Source: Parabacteroides sp. AM08-6
GTDB lineage: Bacteria; Bacteroidota; Bacteroidia; Bacteroidales; Tannerellaceae
Assembly: GCF_003473295.1 (NCBI RefSeq)
Contig: NZ_QRMP01000001.1
Span: 186,001 to 250,000, forward strand
DNA: 64,000 bases
Reading direction: 5' to 3'
Shown here: positions 1 through 8,118 of the stretch, piece after piece
Position numbering within the stretch: the first letter of the stretch is position 1
Layout of the letters: the number at the start of each line of letters is the position of its first letter
Translations under genes and position numbers: made by a program
The notes under the pieces: generated by a model
What the model saw: the letters and a program-made list of their open reading frames with translations, nothing else
Told to the model about the DNA's origin: nothing
Databases searched by the model: none

Positions 1-184
1 AACAGGTAAATATATTTATGGTTTCTTGGTAGGTGCCATGGCTATTATCATTCGTGCATTGAACCCCGGTTATCCCGAAGGCATGATGCTCGCTATCCTG
101 CTGATGAATGTATTTGCTCCGCTGATTGACTATTATGTAGTGGAAGCTAACATCAACCGCAGATTGAAACGTGTAATCAAATAA
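1..184 (+). CDS. nqrB: Na+-translocating NADH:quinone reductase subunit B (3' end only)
   Basis: The window opens inside this gene; the frame starting at base 2 runs open to TAA at 182-184 and gives the last ~60 residues. They end with a hydrophobic helix, then [18 protein letters not shown] and a basic tail, which is the usual C-terminus of NqrB. NqrB is a membrane subunit of the sodium-pumping NADH:quinone oxidoreductase. It lies 13 bases upstream of nqrC in the same orientation, so it belongs to the same operon. The identification rests on the tail plus the order nqrB-C-D-E-F. Confidence 0.9.
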   Translation, partial: TGKYIYGFLVGAMAIIIRALNPGYPEGMMLAILLMNVFAPLIDYYVVEANINRRLKRVIK

Positions 185-197
185 AGTAAGAAGGAGT

Positions 198-1016
198 ATG
201 GCAAAATATAAATGTAAAGTATGTGGATATATCCACGAAGGAAATAAGGCTCCGGATGTTTGTCCTATATGCGCGGCTCCCGCTTCGGATTTTGAAGAAG
301 TAAAAGAGGAGACTGCCGACGGCAAGAAAAAAGGATTGGATAGGGATAGCAATGTCTATACTGTCGTTTACGCTTCTGTAATGGTTGTACTTGTTGCCGT
401 TGTGTTGGCATTTACCTCACAATCGCTGAGAACTTTCCAGCAGAAGAATGAGGAAAACGACAAGAGACAACAGATTTTGCGGTCAATTAATGTCAATGTT
501 TCCGCCAATGAGGCTGAAGCTAAGTATAATGAATTGATTAAAGAAGCATTTCTGGTTAATCAAAACGGAGAAAAAGTAGAAGGCGATGCTTTTGCCGCCG
601 ATGTGGTAAAAGCTGCTTCTGAACATGAATATCCGGTTTTTGTTGCAAATATCGACGGTCAGAAAAAATATATCATGGCTTTGCACGGTGCCGGCCTATG
701 GGGACCGTTGTGGGGATATATTTCGGTTGATAGTGATAAAAATACAGTTTATGGTGCAGATTTCAGTCATCAGGGTGAAACTCCGGGACTGGGTGCGGAA
801 ATTGCAAAACCTGCTTTCAGTGGCGAATTTAAAGGTAAGAAGCTGTTTATGGATGGTACATTCAAATCTATAGCAGTGGTAAAACCTGGTAAAAGCGTTG
901 CGGGTCAGGATTATGTTGACGGCATTTCCGGTGGTACAATCACAAGTAAGGGTGTCGATGCGATGCTGTTCGACAGTTTGAGTGGTTATGTTAAATTTTT
1001 AACCTCACAAAATTAA
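198..1016 (+). CDS. nqrC: NqrC with an N-terminal rubredoxin-like domain
   Basis: 272 residues. Residues ~1-35 are a rubredoxin-type knuckle pair: YKCKVCGYIHEGNKAPDVCP then IC, i.e. CxxCGY and CPxC. A linker rich in charged residues follows, then one membrane helix (~52-75), then the periplasmic FMN-binding domain. The motif SGGTITSK near residue 240 is the covalent flavinylation site (Thr carries FMN through a phosphodiester in NqrC). The start is well supported: AAGAAGGAGT lies directly before ATG, so the Cys domain is translated. Ordinary NqrC is about 230-265 residues and starts at the membrane helix. The topology puts the rubredoxin domain in the cytoplasm, on the NqrF side; a role in electron transfer or sensing is inference. 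Confidence 0.93.
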   Translation: MAKYKCKVCGYIHEGNKAPDVCPICAAPASDFEEVKEETADGKKKGLDRDSNVYTVVYASVMVVLVAVVLAFTSQSLRTFQQKNEENDKRQQILRSINVNVSANEAEAKYNELIKEAFLVNQNGEKVEGDAFAADVVKAASEHEYPVFVANIDGQKKYIMALHGAGLWGPLWGYISVDSDKNTVYGADFSHQGETPGLGAEIAKPAFSGEFKGKKLFMDGTFKSIAVVKPGKSVAGQDYVDGISGGTITSKGVDAMLFDSLSGYVKFLTSQN

Positions 1017-1023
1017 GTAGAAA

Positions 1024-1653
1024 ATGGGATTATTATCGAATAAGAATAAAGAAGTTCTGTTAGGCCCGCTTAGTGCAAACAACCCTGTTGTCGTTCAGAT
1101 GCTGGGTATCTGCTCTGCGTTGGCTGTAACATCGAAACTGGAGCCGGCTATCGTAATGGGTATTTCGGTGACGGCTGTTGTGGCTTTTGCCAATGTGATT
1201 ATTTCATTAATCCGTAACACAATTCCTAACCGTATCCGTATTATCGTACAGTTGGTGGTTGTTGCTGCGTTGGTAACGATTGTTAGTGAAGTGCTGAAGG
1301 CTTTTGCTTATGATGTAAACAAACAACTTTCTGTGTTTGTGGGGCTGATTATTACCAACTGTATCCTGATGGGACGTTTGGAAGCGTTTGCTTTAGGTAA
1401 CGGACCGTGGGAATCATTTCTTGATGGAATTGGCAACGGTCTGGGATATGCATTGATTCTGATAATTGTCGGTTTCTTCCGCGAATTGCTGGGTTCCGGT
1501 ACATTACTGGGCTTTCAGGTTATTCCGCAGGCACTCTATGACTTCGGTTATGTAAACAACGGCTTAATGATTTTGCCTCCGATGGCATTGATTGTTATTG
1601 CTGTTATTATATGGGTTCATCGCGCAAGAAACAAAGAACTTCAGGAAAATTAA
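1024..1653 (+). CDS. nqrD: Na+-translocating NADH:quinone reductase subunit D
   Basis: 209 residues with about six hydrophobic helices; contains the inverted-topology pattern shared by NqrD/NqrE and RnfA/RnfE, including VGLIITNCILMGRLEAFALG (around residues 105-124), whose Cys belongs to the pair of NqrD/NqrE cysteines that bind an iron-sulfur centre inside the membrane. It starts 7 bases after nqrC. Together with NqrE it forms the membrane core through which electrons pass between NqrF and NqrC. The length matches the family. Confidence 0.95.
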   Translation: MGLLSNKNKEVLLGPLSANNPVVVQMLGICSALAVTSKLEPAIVMGISVTAVVAFANVIISLIRNTIPNRIRIIVQLVVVAALVTIVSEVLKAFAYDVNKQLSVFVGLIITNCILMGRLEAFALGNGPWESFLDGIGNGLGYALILIIVGFFRELLGSGTLLGFQVIPQALYDFGYVNNGLMILPPMALIVIAVIIWVHRARNKELQEN

Positions 1654-1679
1654 TGCTAAACGATTAAATTAATAATAGA

Positions 1680-2297
1680 ATGGAACAATTATTAAGCACA
1701 TTCGTCCGCTCGATTTTTGTAGACAACATGATTTTCGCATACTATTTGGGTATGTGTTCGTTTGTGGCTGTTTCCAAGAATGTGAAGACTGCTTTAGGAT
1801 TAGGTATGGCAGTGACATTCGTACTTGTTTGTACATTGCCGATTAATTATATGCTTGAAAACTATGTATTGAAAGAAGGCGCATTGAGCTGGTTAGGGCC
1901 GGATTTTGCAAATGTAAATCTGAGTTTCCTTGCATTCATCATCTTTATTGCCGTGATTGCTTCTTTTGTGCAGCTGGTTGAAATGGTTGTCGAGAAATTT
2001 TCTCCTTCCCTGTATGCTTCCTTGGGTATCTTTTTGCCGCTAATCGCTGTAAACTGTGCAATCCTGGGTGGTTCTTTATTTATGCAACAGAAGGCATTCC
2101 CGAATGTCGGAGTTGCAACTGTATATGGCTTAGGTTCTGGTATCGGATGGTTGCTGGCTATCGTTGGGATGGCTGCTATTCGTGAGAAACTGGCATATTC
2201 GGATGTTCCCAAACCTTTGAAAGGCCTTGGTATTACTTTTATTATCACAGGTTTGATGGGTATGGCATTCATGTGCTTCTCAGGTCTTAAGATTTAA
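1680..2297 (+). CDS. nqrE: Na+-translocating NADH:quinone reductase subunit E
   Basis: 205 residues, nearly all in membrane helices. The N-terminus LLSTFVRSIFVDNMIFAYYL and the segment PLIAVNCAILGGSLFM (Cys ~120) are typical of NqrE. It is the paralogue of NqrD with opposite topology; the two supply cysteines for the shared intramembrane cluster. It sits 26 bases after nqrD and 28 bases before nqrF. Confidence 0.95.
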   Translation: MEQLLSTFVRSIFVDNMIFAYYLGMCSFVAVSKNVKTALGLGMAVTFVLVCTLPINYMLENYVLKEGALSWLGPDFANVNLSFLAFIIFIAVIASFVQLVEMVVEKFSPSLYASLGIFLPLIAVNCAILGGSLFMQQKAFPNVGVATVYGLGSGIGWLLAIVGMAAIREKLAYSDVPKPLKGLGITFIITGLMGMAFMCFSGLKI

Positions 2298-2325
2298 GTA
2301 TTAACGCATTAAATAATAGATAAAG

Positions 2326-3612
2326 ATGATTTTATTAATGTCGGGCGGGCTTACAATCGCAGCCAGTGCAGTTGTTTTCCTGGTGATAACACTGATTCTT
2401 GTTGCTGCACTTTTGTTCGCTAAAGCAAAATTGGTACCATCCGGGAATGTGAAACTGGAGGTCAATGGGGAAAAAGATATTGAAACTCCGATAGGAGGAA
2501 CACTGCTGGGTGCTTTGCAGAGTGGTGGTATTTTCTTGTCATCTGCCTGTGGCGGCGGTGGTAAATGTGGCCAGTGCCGCGCCCAGGTAATTGAAGGTGG
2601 AGGAGAAATTTTACCGACTGAAAAGGGCTTTTTCTCTCGTAAACAGATAAAAGAACATTGGCGTCTGGCATGTCAATGTAAAGTGAAAGAAGATATGGTC
2701 GTCCAGGTTCCGGACGAAGTATTCGGCGTAAAGGAATGGGAATGCGAAGTAATCAGCAATAAGAACGTGGCTACTTTCATCAAAGAGTTTATCGTGGCAT
2801 TGCCTAAGGGTGAACACATGGACTTCCTGCCGGGTTCTTATGCCCAAATCAAAATTCCTGCATACTCCATGGATTATGACAAAGATATAGATAAGAGCCT
2901 GATTGGTGATGAATATCTGCCGGCTTGGAAAAACTTCGGTCTGTTCACGCTGAAATGCAAGAACGACGAACCGACAATCCGTGCTTATTCAATGGCTAAT
3001 TATCCGGCTGAAGGTGACCGTATTATGTTGACTGTGCGTATTGCCACTCCACCGTTTAAGCCGAAACCAGAAGTCGGCTTCCAGGATGTAATGCCGGGTA
3101 TCGCTTCTTCTTATATCTTTACGTTAAAACCGGGTGATAAGGTCACGATGAGCGGTCCTTATGGTGATTTCCATCCTATTTTCGACTCTAAGAGAGAAAT
3201 GATGTGGGTTGGTGGTGGTGCCGGTATGGCTCCGTTGCGTGCTCAGATTATGCACATGACGAAGACTTTAAAGACTACCGACCGTAAAATGTCTTATTTC
3301 TATGGTGCACGTGCCCTGAATGAAGTATTCTATCTGGAAGATTTCCTGGAAATAGAAAAGGAATTCCCGAATTTCACTTTCCATTTGGCTCTTGACCGTC
3401 CTGATCCTGTCGCAGATGCAGCAGGTGTTAAATATACGGCAGGTTTCGTTCACCAAGTAATTTACGATACCTATCTGAAGGATCATGAAGCTCCGGAAGA
3501 TATAGAATATTACATGTGTGGTCCGGGCCCGATGTCGAAAGCGGTAGAAGTGATGCTTGACAATCTGGGTGTACCACGTGAAATGTTGCATTTTGACGAT
3601 TTTGGTGCTTAA
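2326..3612 (+). CDS. nqrF: Na+-translocating NADH:quinone reductase subunit F
   Basis: 428 residues. One N-terminal membrane helix (~5-28), then a plant-type 2Fe-2S ferredoxin domain with CGGGGKCGQC and a later Cys in LACQC (~75-120), then an FAD-binding domain with the RAYSMANYP motif (~223-231), and an NADH-binding domain with GGGAGMAPLR (~296-305) and YYMCGPGPM near the C-terminus. NqrF accepts hydride from NADH at the cytoplasmic face and feeds electrons into the complex. It is the last gene of the operon; a strong hairpin follows it. Confidence 0.96.
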   Translation: MILLMSGGLTIAASAVVFLVITLILVAALLFAKAKLVPSGNVKLEVNGEKDIETPIGGTLLGALQSGGIFLSSACGGGGKCGQCRAQVIEGGGEILPTEKGFFSRKQIKEHWRLACQCKVKEDMVVQVPDEVFGVKEWECEVISNKNVATFIKEFIVALPKGEHMDFLPGSYAQIKIPAYSMDYDKDIDKSLIGDEYLPAWKNFGLFTLKCKNDEPTIRAYSMANYPAEGDRIMLTVRIATPPFKPKPEVGFQDVMPGIASSYIFTLKPGDKVTMSGPYGDFHPIFDSKREMMWVGGGAGMAPLRAQIMHMTKTLKTTDRKMSYFYGARALNEVFYLEDFLEIEKEFPNFTFHLALDRPDPVADAAGVKYTAGFVHQVIYDTYLKDHEAPEDIEYYMCGPGPMSKAVEVMLDNLGVPREMLHFDDFGA

Positions 3613-3636
3613 AAAATACCGAAAACTGAATATTTG

Positions 3637-3679
3637 AAAAAGACAGAAAGAAAATTTATTTTCTTTCTGTCTTTTTTTT
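3637..3679 (+). terminator. nqr operon terminator
   Basis: An 18-bp perfect stem (3637-3654 with 3659-3676) has a 4-base loop and runs directly into a T tract. It begins 24 bases after the nqrF stop, so it closes the nqr transcript. Confidence 0.9.
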
Positions 3680-3845
3680 GTTTTTGAAAATATATTGTGT
3701 ATGAGCGTGTTATGTCGTCGAAGTAGATGAAATAGAAGCGAATGAAAAAGAATTTCAAACAAAATGCATTTATTTTGTAATAACGTGCAGCGTTTTCCGT
3801 TTTAATAACATCTTAGTTAATATAAGATATTTAAAAAGCAAGAAA

Positions 3846-4031
3846 ATGAAAGCGTTGATATTATCTTTTTTCGCAGTTATACTAACTTATTCTCTGTTTT
3901 TTGATGAGAAGAAGGAGACTGAGCAGCCTGTAATTAAGGATAGTAATTCCGTGTACGTAAATAAGCCTGTTAATATGCAGGTTGTGGATTCTGTTTTTGT
4001 ATATAAGAATAATACTGCATTTGTTTATTGA
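3846..4031 (+). CDS. small exported or membrane-anchored protein, unknown
   Basis: 61 residues. An N-terminal hydrophobic segment (MKALILSFFAVILTYSLFF) looks like an uncleaved signal or anchor. A short acidic/basic stretch and a Val/Tyr/Asn-rich tail follow, with repeated VYVNK / VFVYKN-like pieces. The purine-rich AAAAAGCAAGAAA lies before ATG. I do not recognise the family. It stands alone between the nqr terminator and a new promoter at 4048-4078. It is short and has no neighbour in an operon, so it may be spurious. Confidence 0.45.
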   Translation: MKALILSFFAVILTYSLFFDEKKETEQPVIKDSNSVYVNKPVNMQVVDSVFVYKNNTAFVY

Positions 4032-4047
4032 TTTTTACTAAAAAGTA

Positions 4048-4078
4048 TTTGTTTATTAGAAAAAAAGTGTTATGTTTG
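4048..4078 (+). promoter_or_regulatory. Bacteroidetes-type promoter
   Basis: TTTG at 4048-4051 and TATGTTTG at 4071-4078 are 19 bases apart, matching the TTTG / TAnnTTTG pattern of the Bacteroidetes primary sigma factor. Transcription would start near 4085 and run into 4106-4430. Confidence 0.7.
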
Positions 4079-4105
4079 TTGCCGTATTCTTTTTAACATA
4101 CGGAT

Positions 4106-4360
4106 ATGCAAGATTTTAAATCTACTCAATATACAACATTCCAACTTTGGATAAGGTTAGCAATCATGCTGATGCAGGTTTGCTTTTTTCATTTTTCTAA
4201 TCTATCGGAAGTTGCTTCACGGAAAGTTTTTGCGGGGAAACTATGTGGAGCAGTTGCTAAAGGTGTGAATGTTTTGTCCTTTTCGTATTTACAATCAAAT
4301 TTTCAACGCTTGCTGTTCCCGGAATTTTTTGTTCGGGTCGTCCCTGACCGGTTGGGCTGA
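4106..4360 (+). CDS. questionable 84-residue ORF downstream of a good promoter
   Basis: ATG at 4106 is about 20 bases after the predicted transcription start. The product has a hydrophobic centre (LWIRLAIMLMQVCFFHF) and no recognisable domain. There is no clear ribosome binding site. The second half of the frame and the DNA beyond it fold into several short GC-containing hairpins (4319-4420), so the transcript could instead be a non-coding RNA. I list it because the promoter is good, not because the protein is convincing. Confidence 0.25.
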   Translation: MQDFKSTQYTTFQLWIRLAIMLMQVCFFHFSNLSEVASRKVFAGKLCGAVAKGVNVLSFSYLQSNFQRLLFPEFFVRVVPDRLG

Positions 4361-4420
4361 AGAACCCTTATCTGTCGGTTAACTTGCTGAAAGATAAGGG
4401 GAGAAGGACTTCGGGGTAAT
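4319..4420 (+). other. structured stretch, possible RNA element
   Basis: Several inverted repeats follow one another: CCCGGAA with TTCGGG (from 4318), GGTC with GACC, GGTT with AACC, and a longer pair CCCTTATCT with AGATAAGGG (about 4367-4402). The base composition is richer in G and C than the flanks. It resembles no RNA family that I can name. Confidence 0.3.
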
Positions 4421-4469
4421 TGTTGTTACGGCTTACATCAGTGAGTTGTTTGGTTTTATTGTGCAAATT

Positions 4470-4934
4470 TTACTTCGATTTTTCTTCCAGCATATTATAA
4501 TCAGGTATTTCTTTTAAAAAGGTATAGGTTTGGTTTTCGTAATCCATTTTGCAGCAAAAATGAGTAATACCGTTGCTAACGGTAAGGTAATTGACGTGCA
4601 GAACCATGTTATAACGTGCAATTTGGTCGAATACGGCGTTTGTAATGTGAATGTCGGGGGCTTTATACTCTACAATCATCAAAGGAGCTAAAAAGCAGTT
4701 ATATGCAACCGTATCACAACGTTTGGCAGTACCGTTCAGGTTTATCAAAACTTCATTGGCTAAGAGTGCTTTTGGATAATTTTTTTGGGTCATCAAATAA
4801 TTTACAAAATGTTGACGAACCCATTCTTCAGGAGTCAATGCCACGTATTTCCGGCGTACAGGGTCGAATATCGTACGTTTTCCATTTTTCTCAATCACTT
4901 TAGGAGCAAAACCTGGTAAATTTAATGGTTGCAT
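4470..4934 (-). CDS. HsdR N-terminal-type nuclease-fold protein
   Basis: 154 residues. It resembles the stand-alone 'type I restriction enzyme R protein N-terminal' domain (HSDR_N_2). The PD-(D/E)xK pattern is visible: an early Glu (NEVLINL), CDTVAY with the metal-binding Asp, and IVEYKAP with the Glu-x-Lys. In Bacteroidetes this short protein is commonly found beside holA and is not part of a restriction system; no hsdM or hsdS is nearby. It is transcribed divergently from amn, with 53 bases between the start codons. The substrate is unknown. Confidence 0.8.
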   Translation of the reverse strand: MQPLNLPGFAPKVIEKNGKRTIFDPVRRKYVALTPEEWVRQHFVNYLMTQKNYPKALLANEVLINLNGTAKRCDTVAYNCFLAPLMIVEYKAPDIHITNAVFDQIARYNMVLHVNYLTVSNGITHFCCKMDYENQTYTFLKEIPDYNMLEEKSK

Positions 4935-4938
4935 TTAG

Positions 4939-4980
4939 TATATTTGTTGTTTTATTTTGCAAAAATAGACATCAAAGATA
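4939..4980. promoter_or_regulatory. divergent promoters for the nuclease-fold gene and amn
   Basis: On the plus strand TATATTTG (4939-4946) fits a -7 element for amn. On the minus strand TATTTTTG (4967-4960) and TATCTTTG (4980-4973) fit -7 elements for the divergent gene. Confidence 0.5.
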
Positions 4981-4987
4981 ATAATTT

Positions 4988-5764
4988 ATGAAAACAAAGC
5001 AAGAAATAGTCGAGAACTGGCTACCTCGCTATACGGAGCGAAAGCTGGAAGACTTTGATAAATATATACTGCTGACAAATTTTACTAAGTATGTGGAATT
5101 GTTTGCGGAGCATTTTAATGTCCCTGTACTTGGACTGAAAAATACGATGCCTAACGCGTCGGCACAAGGAATTACAATTATCAATTTTGGTATGGGAAGT
5201 GCAAATGCTGCTACAATCATGGATTTATTATCAGCAATTAAACCTATTTCGGTCTTATTTCTTGGAAAATGTGGTGGATTGAAAAAGGCAAATAATCTGG
5301 GTGATTATGTGATGCCGATAGCGGCCATTCGGGGTGAAGGTACATCGAATGAATATTTACCGCCTGAAGTACCGTCTCTTCCTGCTTTTTCAATGATGCG
5401 TGCAATTTCGTCTGCTATTCGTGATTGTGGAAAGGACTATTGGACCGGGACGATATATACGACGAATCGACGTGTCTGGGAATATGATAATGAATTTAAA
5501 GATTATCTCCGGCGTACTCATGCTACCGGTATTGATATGGAGACAGCAACATTGTTTACGGCGGGTTTTGCTAATAAAATACCGACTGGTGCTTTGCTGA
5601 TGATTTCTGATAAACCAATGGAAGAAGATGGAATAAAAACAGAGGCAAGCGATCGTGCTGTAACAAAAAATTTTGCAGGAGAACATGTCATGTTGGGTGT
5701 TGAAGCTTTGCGTCAGATTATTGATGGAAAGAAGACGATTCGACATATTCGTTTCAGCTGGTAA
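4988..5764 (+). CDS. amn: AMP nucleosidase (short Bacteroidetes form)
   Basis: 258 residues of the purine nucleoside phosphorylase/UDP phosphorylase fold. Visible are NFGMGSANAATIMDLL (phosphate/ribose pocket), LFLGKCGGL, and the base-binding region GIDMETATLF. Members of this size, lacking the long N-terminal domain of the E. coli enzyme, are annotated AMP nucleosidase: they cleave AMP to adenine and ribose 5-phosphate. It is followed 14 bases later by holA, probably co-transcribed. The precise substrate is assigned by family only. Confidence 0.85.
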   Translation: MKTKQEIVENWLPRYTERKLEDFDKYILLTNFTKYVELFAEHFNVPVLGLKNTMPNASAQGITIINFGMGSANAATIMDLLSAIKPISVLFLGKCGGLKKANNLGDYVMPIAAIRGEGTSNEYLPPEVPSLPAFSMMRAISSAIRDCGKDYWTGTIYTTNRRVWEYDNEFKDYLRRTHATGIDMETATLFTAGFANKIPTGALLMISDKPMEEDGIKTEASDRAVTKNFAGEHVMLGVEALRQIIDGKKTIRHIRFSW

Positions 5765-5778
5765 TTAAATCGCGAAGT

Positions 5779-6801
5779 ATGGCTAAAAAAGAATATACAT
5801 TTGAGGAAATTTGCCGGAATATAGTCGCAAAAGATTTTGCTCCGGTTTATATTTTGATGGGTGACGAGCCGTTTTTTATGGACCGGATAACGGAACTGTT
5901 GATTGAAAATGTTTTGGAAGAATCGGAACGCGATTTTAATCAAATTATCATGTATGGAGCGGATACTGATGCTGCCTCAATAATTAATGCTGCCAGAAGA
6001 TTTCCGATGATGTCCAAATATCAACTGGTTGTCGTGAAAGAAGCTCAAATGATTCGTGATATAGAAGTTTTATCGGCTTATGTGAAAAAACCGTTAATCT
6101 CGACAGTCCTGGTCATAAATTATAAATATAAAAATTTAGACCGACGGAAAACATTAGCTGCTGCTACTGAAAAAAACGGTATTCTATTTGAATCAAAAAA
6201 AATACCGGATTATAAAATGCCGGGGTTTATTTCTTCATTTATGCAACAACGTTCCATTTCCATAGATAATAAAGCCGCTCAGATGCTCTCAGATTTCCTG
6301 GGAAACGATTTAAGCCGCCTGAATAAGGAATTGGATAAGTTGACTTTAATCTTGCCTGAAAACGCCCCAAAACGCGTCACTCCGGAACTGATAGAACAAA
6401 ATATCGGAATTAGTAAGGAATACAATAACTTTGAGTTGATAAAAGCACTTGCAAGCAAGGATGTATTGAAGGCTAACCGTATTATACAATACTTTGAGAA
6501 GAATCCAAAAAGTAATCCCATACAGATGACCCTTCCTGTATTATTTAATTATTTTTCAAATCTTCTGATATGTTATTATACAAAGGATCGGTCTGAAACA
6601 GGACTGATGTCTGCGTTAGGATTGAGAGGTGCTTTTCAAGTTAAAGATTATTTGACCGGAATGAGAAATTACTCGGCAATGAAAGTTTTTAATTTGATTA
6701 GTGATATTCGAATGACCGATGCTCGTTCGAAAGGAGTAGATAATACATCTGTTTCGGATGCAGAACTCCTAAAGGAACTGCTTTATAAAATTTTGCATTA
6801 A
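5779..6801 (+). CDS. holA: DNA polymerase III delta subunit
   Basis: 340 residues, the length expected of the clamp-loader delta subunit. The N-terminus has FAPVYILMGDEPFFMDRI, the start of the AAA+-like domain without a functional Walker motif. The middle has the NDLSRLNKELDKLTL helix, and the C-terminal collar domain follows. It opens the sliding clamp during loading. The order (nuclease-fold gene, amn, holA) is plausible for Bacteroidales. Confidence 0.93.
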   Translation: MAKKEYTFEEICRNIVAKDFAPVYILMGDEPFFMDRITELLIENVLEESERDFNQIIMYGADTDAASIINAARRFPMMSKYQLVVVKEAQMIRDIEVLSAYVKKPLISTVLVINYKYKNLDRRKTLAAATEKNGILFESKKIPDYKMPGFISSFMQQRSISIDNKAAQMLSDFLGNDLSRLNKELDKLTLILPENAPKRVTPELIEQNIGISKEYNNFELIKALASKDVLKANRIIQYFEKNPKSNPIQMTLPVLFNYFSNLLICYYTKDRSETGLMSALGLRGAFQVKDYLTGMRNYSAMKVFNLISDIRMTDARSKGVDNTSVSDAELLKELLYKILH

Positions 6802-7648
6802 AAATATGCCGGATTTTCACTAATTGGAAAAATAAAGATACTTTTTTCTAGAATGATCAAATGTCCGATGTCTGAAAAAAGGTCTTTTCTTTTTGTCAAT
6901 CAGCTTGTTAAGCGCTTTTTTACCCATCTGAGAATTGAATACTTTTCTTTTTTTGTATTCCTGTCCACAAATATTACAAAAATAGAGCAGTTAGTCCTGA
7001 TTTGATACAAAAATATACTGTTCTAAAAAATTCAATAAAAATAAATAGACATATTGTCAGGTTTCAACGTGCAGGTTTTTCCTGTTAAGATACTATTGTA
7101 TACATAATAGGAGATATTACATATGTAAACGATTAAAATTGTTTCATTATTTATGTTTATTAAGTTACAAATGTGTCTTAATATGCTTTGTTTACAATGA
7201 TAACAATTTACAATACTAAAGTGAACGTGCAAAAGAGAGTATGTAATCCTTCTTCTGATGTCTGGCATATAATTAATCATTATTCAGCAAATTAGAGTAA
7301 AATGTTAACTATTTACATTAATAATAATGGTTGCTTTTGTATACAATCTAATAAAAACGAAAGATTTGACCACTATATTATATTATTAATATACTAATAA
7401 ACAATCATATAAGTTAAATTAGTGAAGTATCTCATGAACCTGTTTTTAAGCGTTATTCCACTAGTTACAAAAGTGAATGTTACGGATGTGTATCGAACAG
7501 CCACATTTGTATATGTAACTATTTATAAAAATAAATTGCACATTTGGAAAGTATTGTTTATTTTTGTGTATTCGTTTGCTGGTTACAAATTTATTTGTAA
7601 ACCGACAGAATGTCAGTATTTTTGTAAACAAACTGAGGTATAGATGCA
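6802..7648. other. 847-bp AT-rich gap with repeated TTGTWWACAA-like boxes
   Basis: No convincing gene is present. The right-hand part (7090-7640) holds many copies or half copies of a box related to GTTTACAAA/TTTGTAAAC and TTGTATACAA, listed separately. The left part (6800-7000) contains a minus-strand frame with CNICGQEY but without a start codon. The GTG-initiated frame 7422-7643 is probably chance because it overlaps the repeats. Confidence 0.6.
7096..7632. promoter_or_regulatory. operator array upstream of the HTH regulator
   Basis: Boxes seen: TTGTATACA (7096-7104), GTTACAAA (7164-7171), TTTGTTTACAA (7187-7197), TTGTATACAA, a perfect palindrome (7337-7346), TAGTTACA (7462-7469) with its inverse TGTAACTA (7514-7521), an inverted pair GGTTACAAAT / ATTTGTAAACC (7581-7603), and TTTGTAAACAA (7621-7631), which ends 17 bases before the regulator's ATG. 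A further copy, ATTTGT-TT-ACAAAT, is inside the gene at 7878-7891. Spacing and symmetry suggest a dimeric HTH protein controlling its own gene; this is inference. Confidence 0.5.
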
Positions 7649-8098
7649 ATGAAAGAGCGCATTTTAAAAATTATGGATCGAGAAGGCTTAACTCCTTCTA
7701 AATTTGCGGAATCTATAGGTATACAACGTTCGGCAATGTCACATATAATATCCGGGAGGAACAATCCGAGTCTGGATGTTCTTATTAAAATCCTGGAACG
7801 GTATACATATATAGATTCTGATTGGCTTTTATTCGGTAAAGGTGAAATGGAACGTAAACATTCCTCTACTCAGCCTGATTTGTTTACAAATACTTCGATA
7901 AATCCACCGGATGTACAAGTTGTTCCTGAATATCGCAAGGAAATGAGGGTTGAGATACCGTCTAATAGTCATGAACATCCTGTTATAGAGCAAATTACAT
8001 ATCCAGAAAGGTTGTCTAAGAATGTCACTAAAATAATGATTTTCTATTCTGATAATACATTTGAAACTTTTACACCTGAAAAGGGCAAGAAAGAATAG
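7649..8098 (+). CDS. Cro/CI-type helix-turn-helix transcriptional regulator
   Basis: 149 residues. The N-terminal XRE domain (~1-65) is clear: a recognition helix region in PSKFAESIGIQRSAMSHIIS and GRNNPSLDVLIKILE, ending with WLLFGKGEM. The C-terminal half is polar, has no recognised domain, and ends basic. The stop codon is 21 bases before the -7 element of pyrK, so it is probably a separate unit from pyrKD. The upstream operator array suggests autoregulation. What it senses is unknown. Confidence 0.85.
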   Translation: MKERILKIMDREGLTPSKFAESIGIQRSAMSHIISGRNNPSLDVLIKILERYTYIDSDWLLFGKGEMERKHSSTQPDLFTNTSINPPDVQVVPEYRKEMRVEIPSNSHEHPVIEQITYPERLSKNVTKIMIFYSDNTFETFTPEKGKKE

Positions 8099-8118
8099 CT
8101 TACATACGTCTTATTATG

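Noticed and set aside
3268-3762. Minus-strand ORF of 164 residues across the end of nqrF
   Set aside because: It is antisense to nqrF and passes through its terminator hairpin.
4470-4934. Part of a type I restriction system
   Set aside because: Only the N-terminal nuclease-like domain exists, with no helicase, hsdM or hsdS; such stand-alone genes are ordinary neighbours of holA in this phylum.
7422-7643. GTG-initiated 73-residue ORF before the HTH gene
   Set aside because: It runs through the repeated operator boxes and has low-complexity composition; more likely non-coding.
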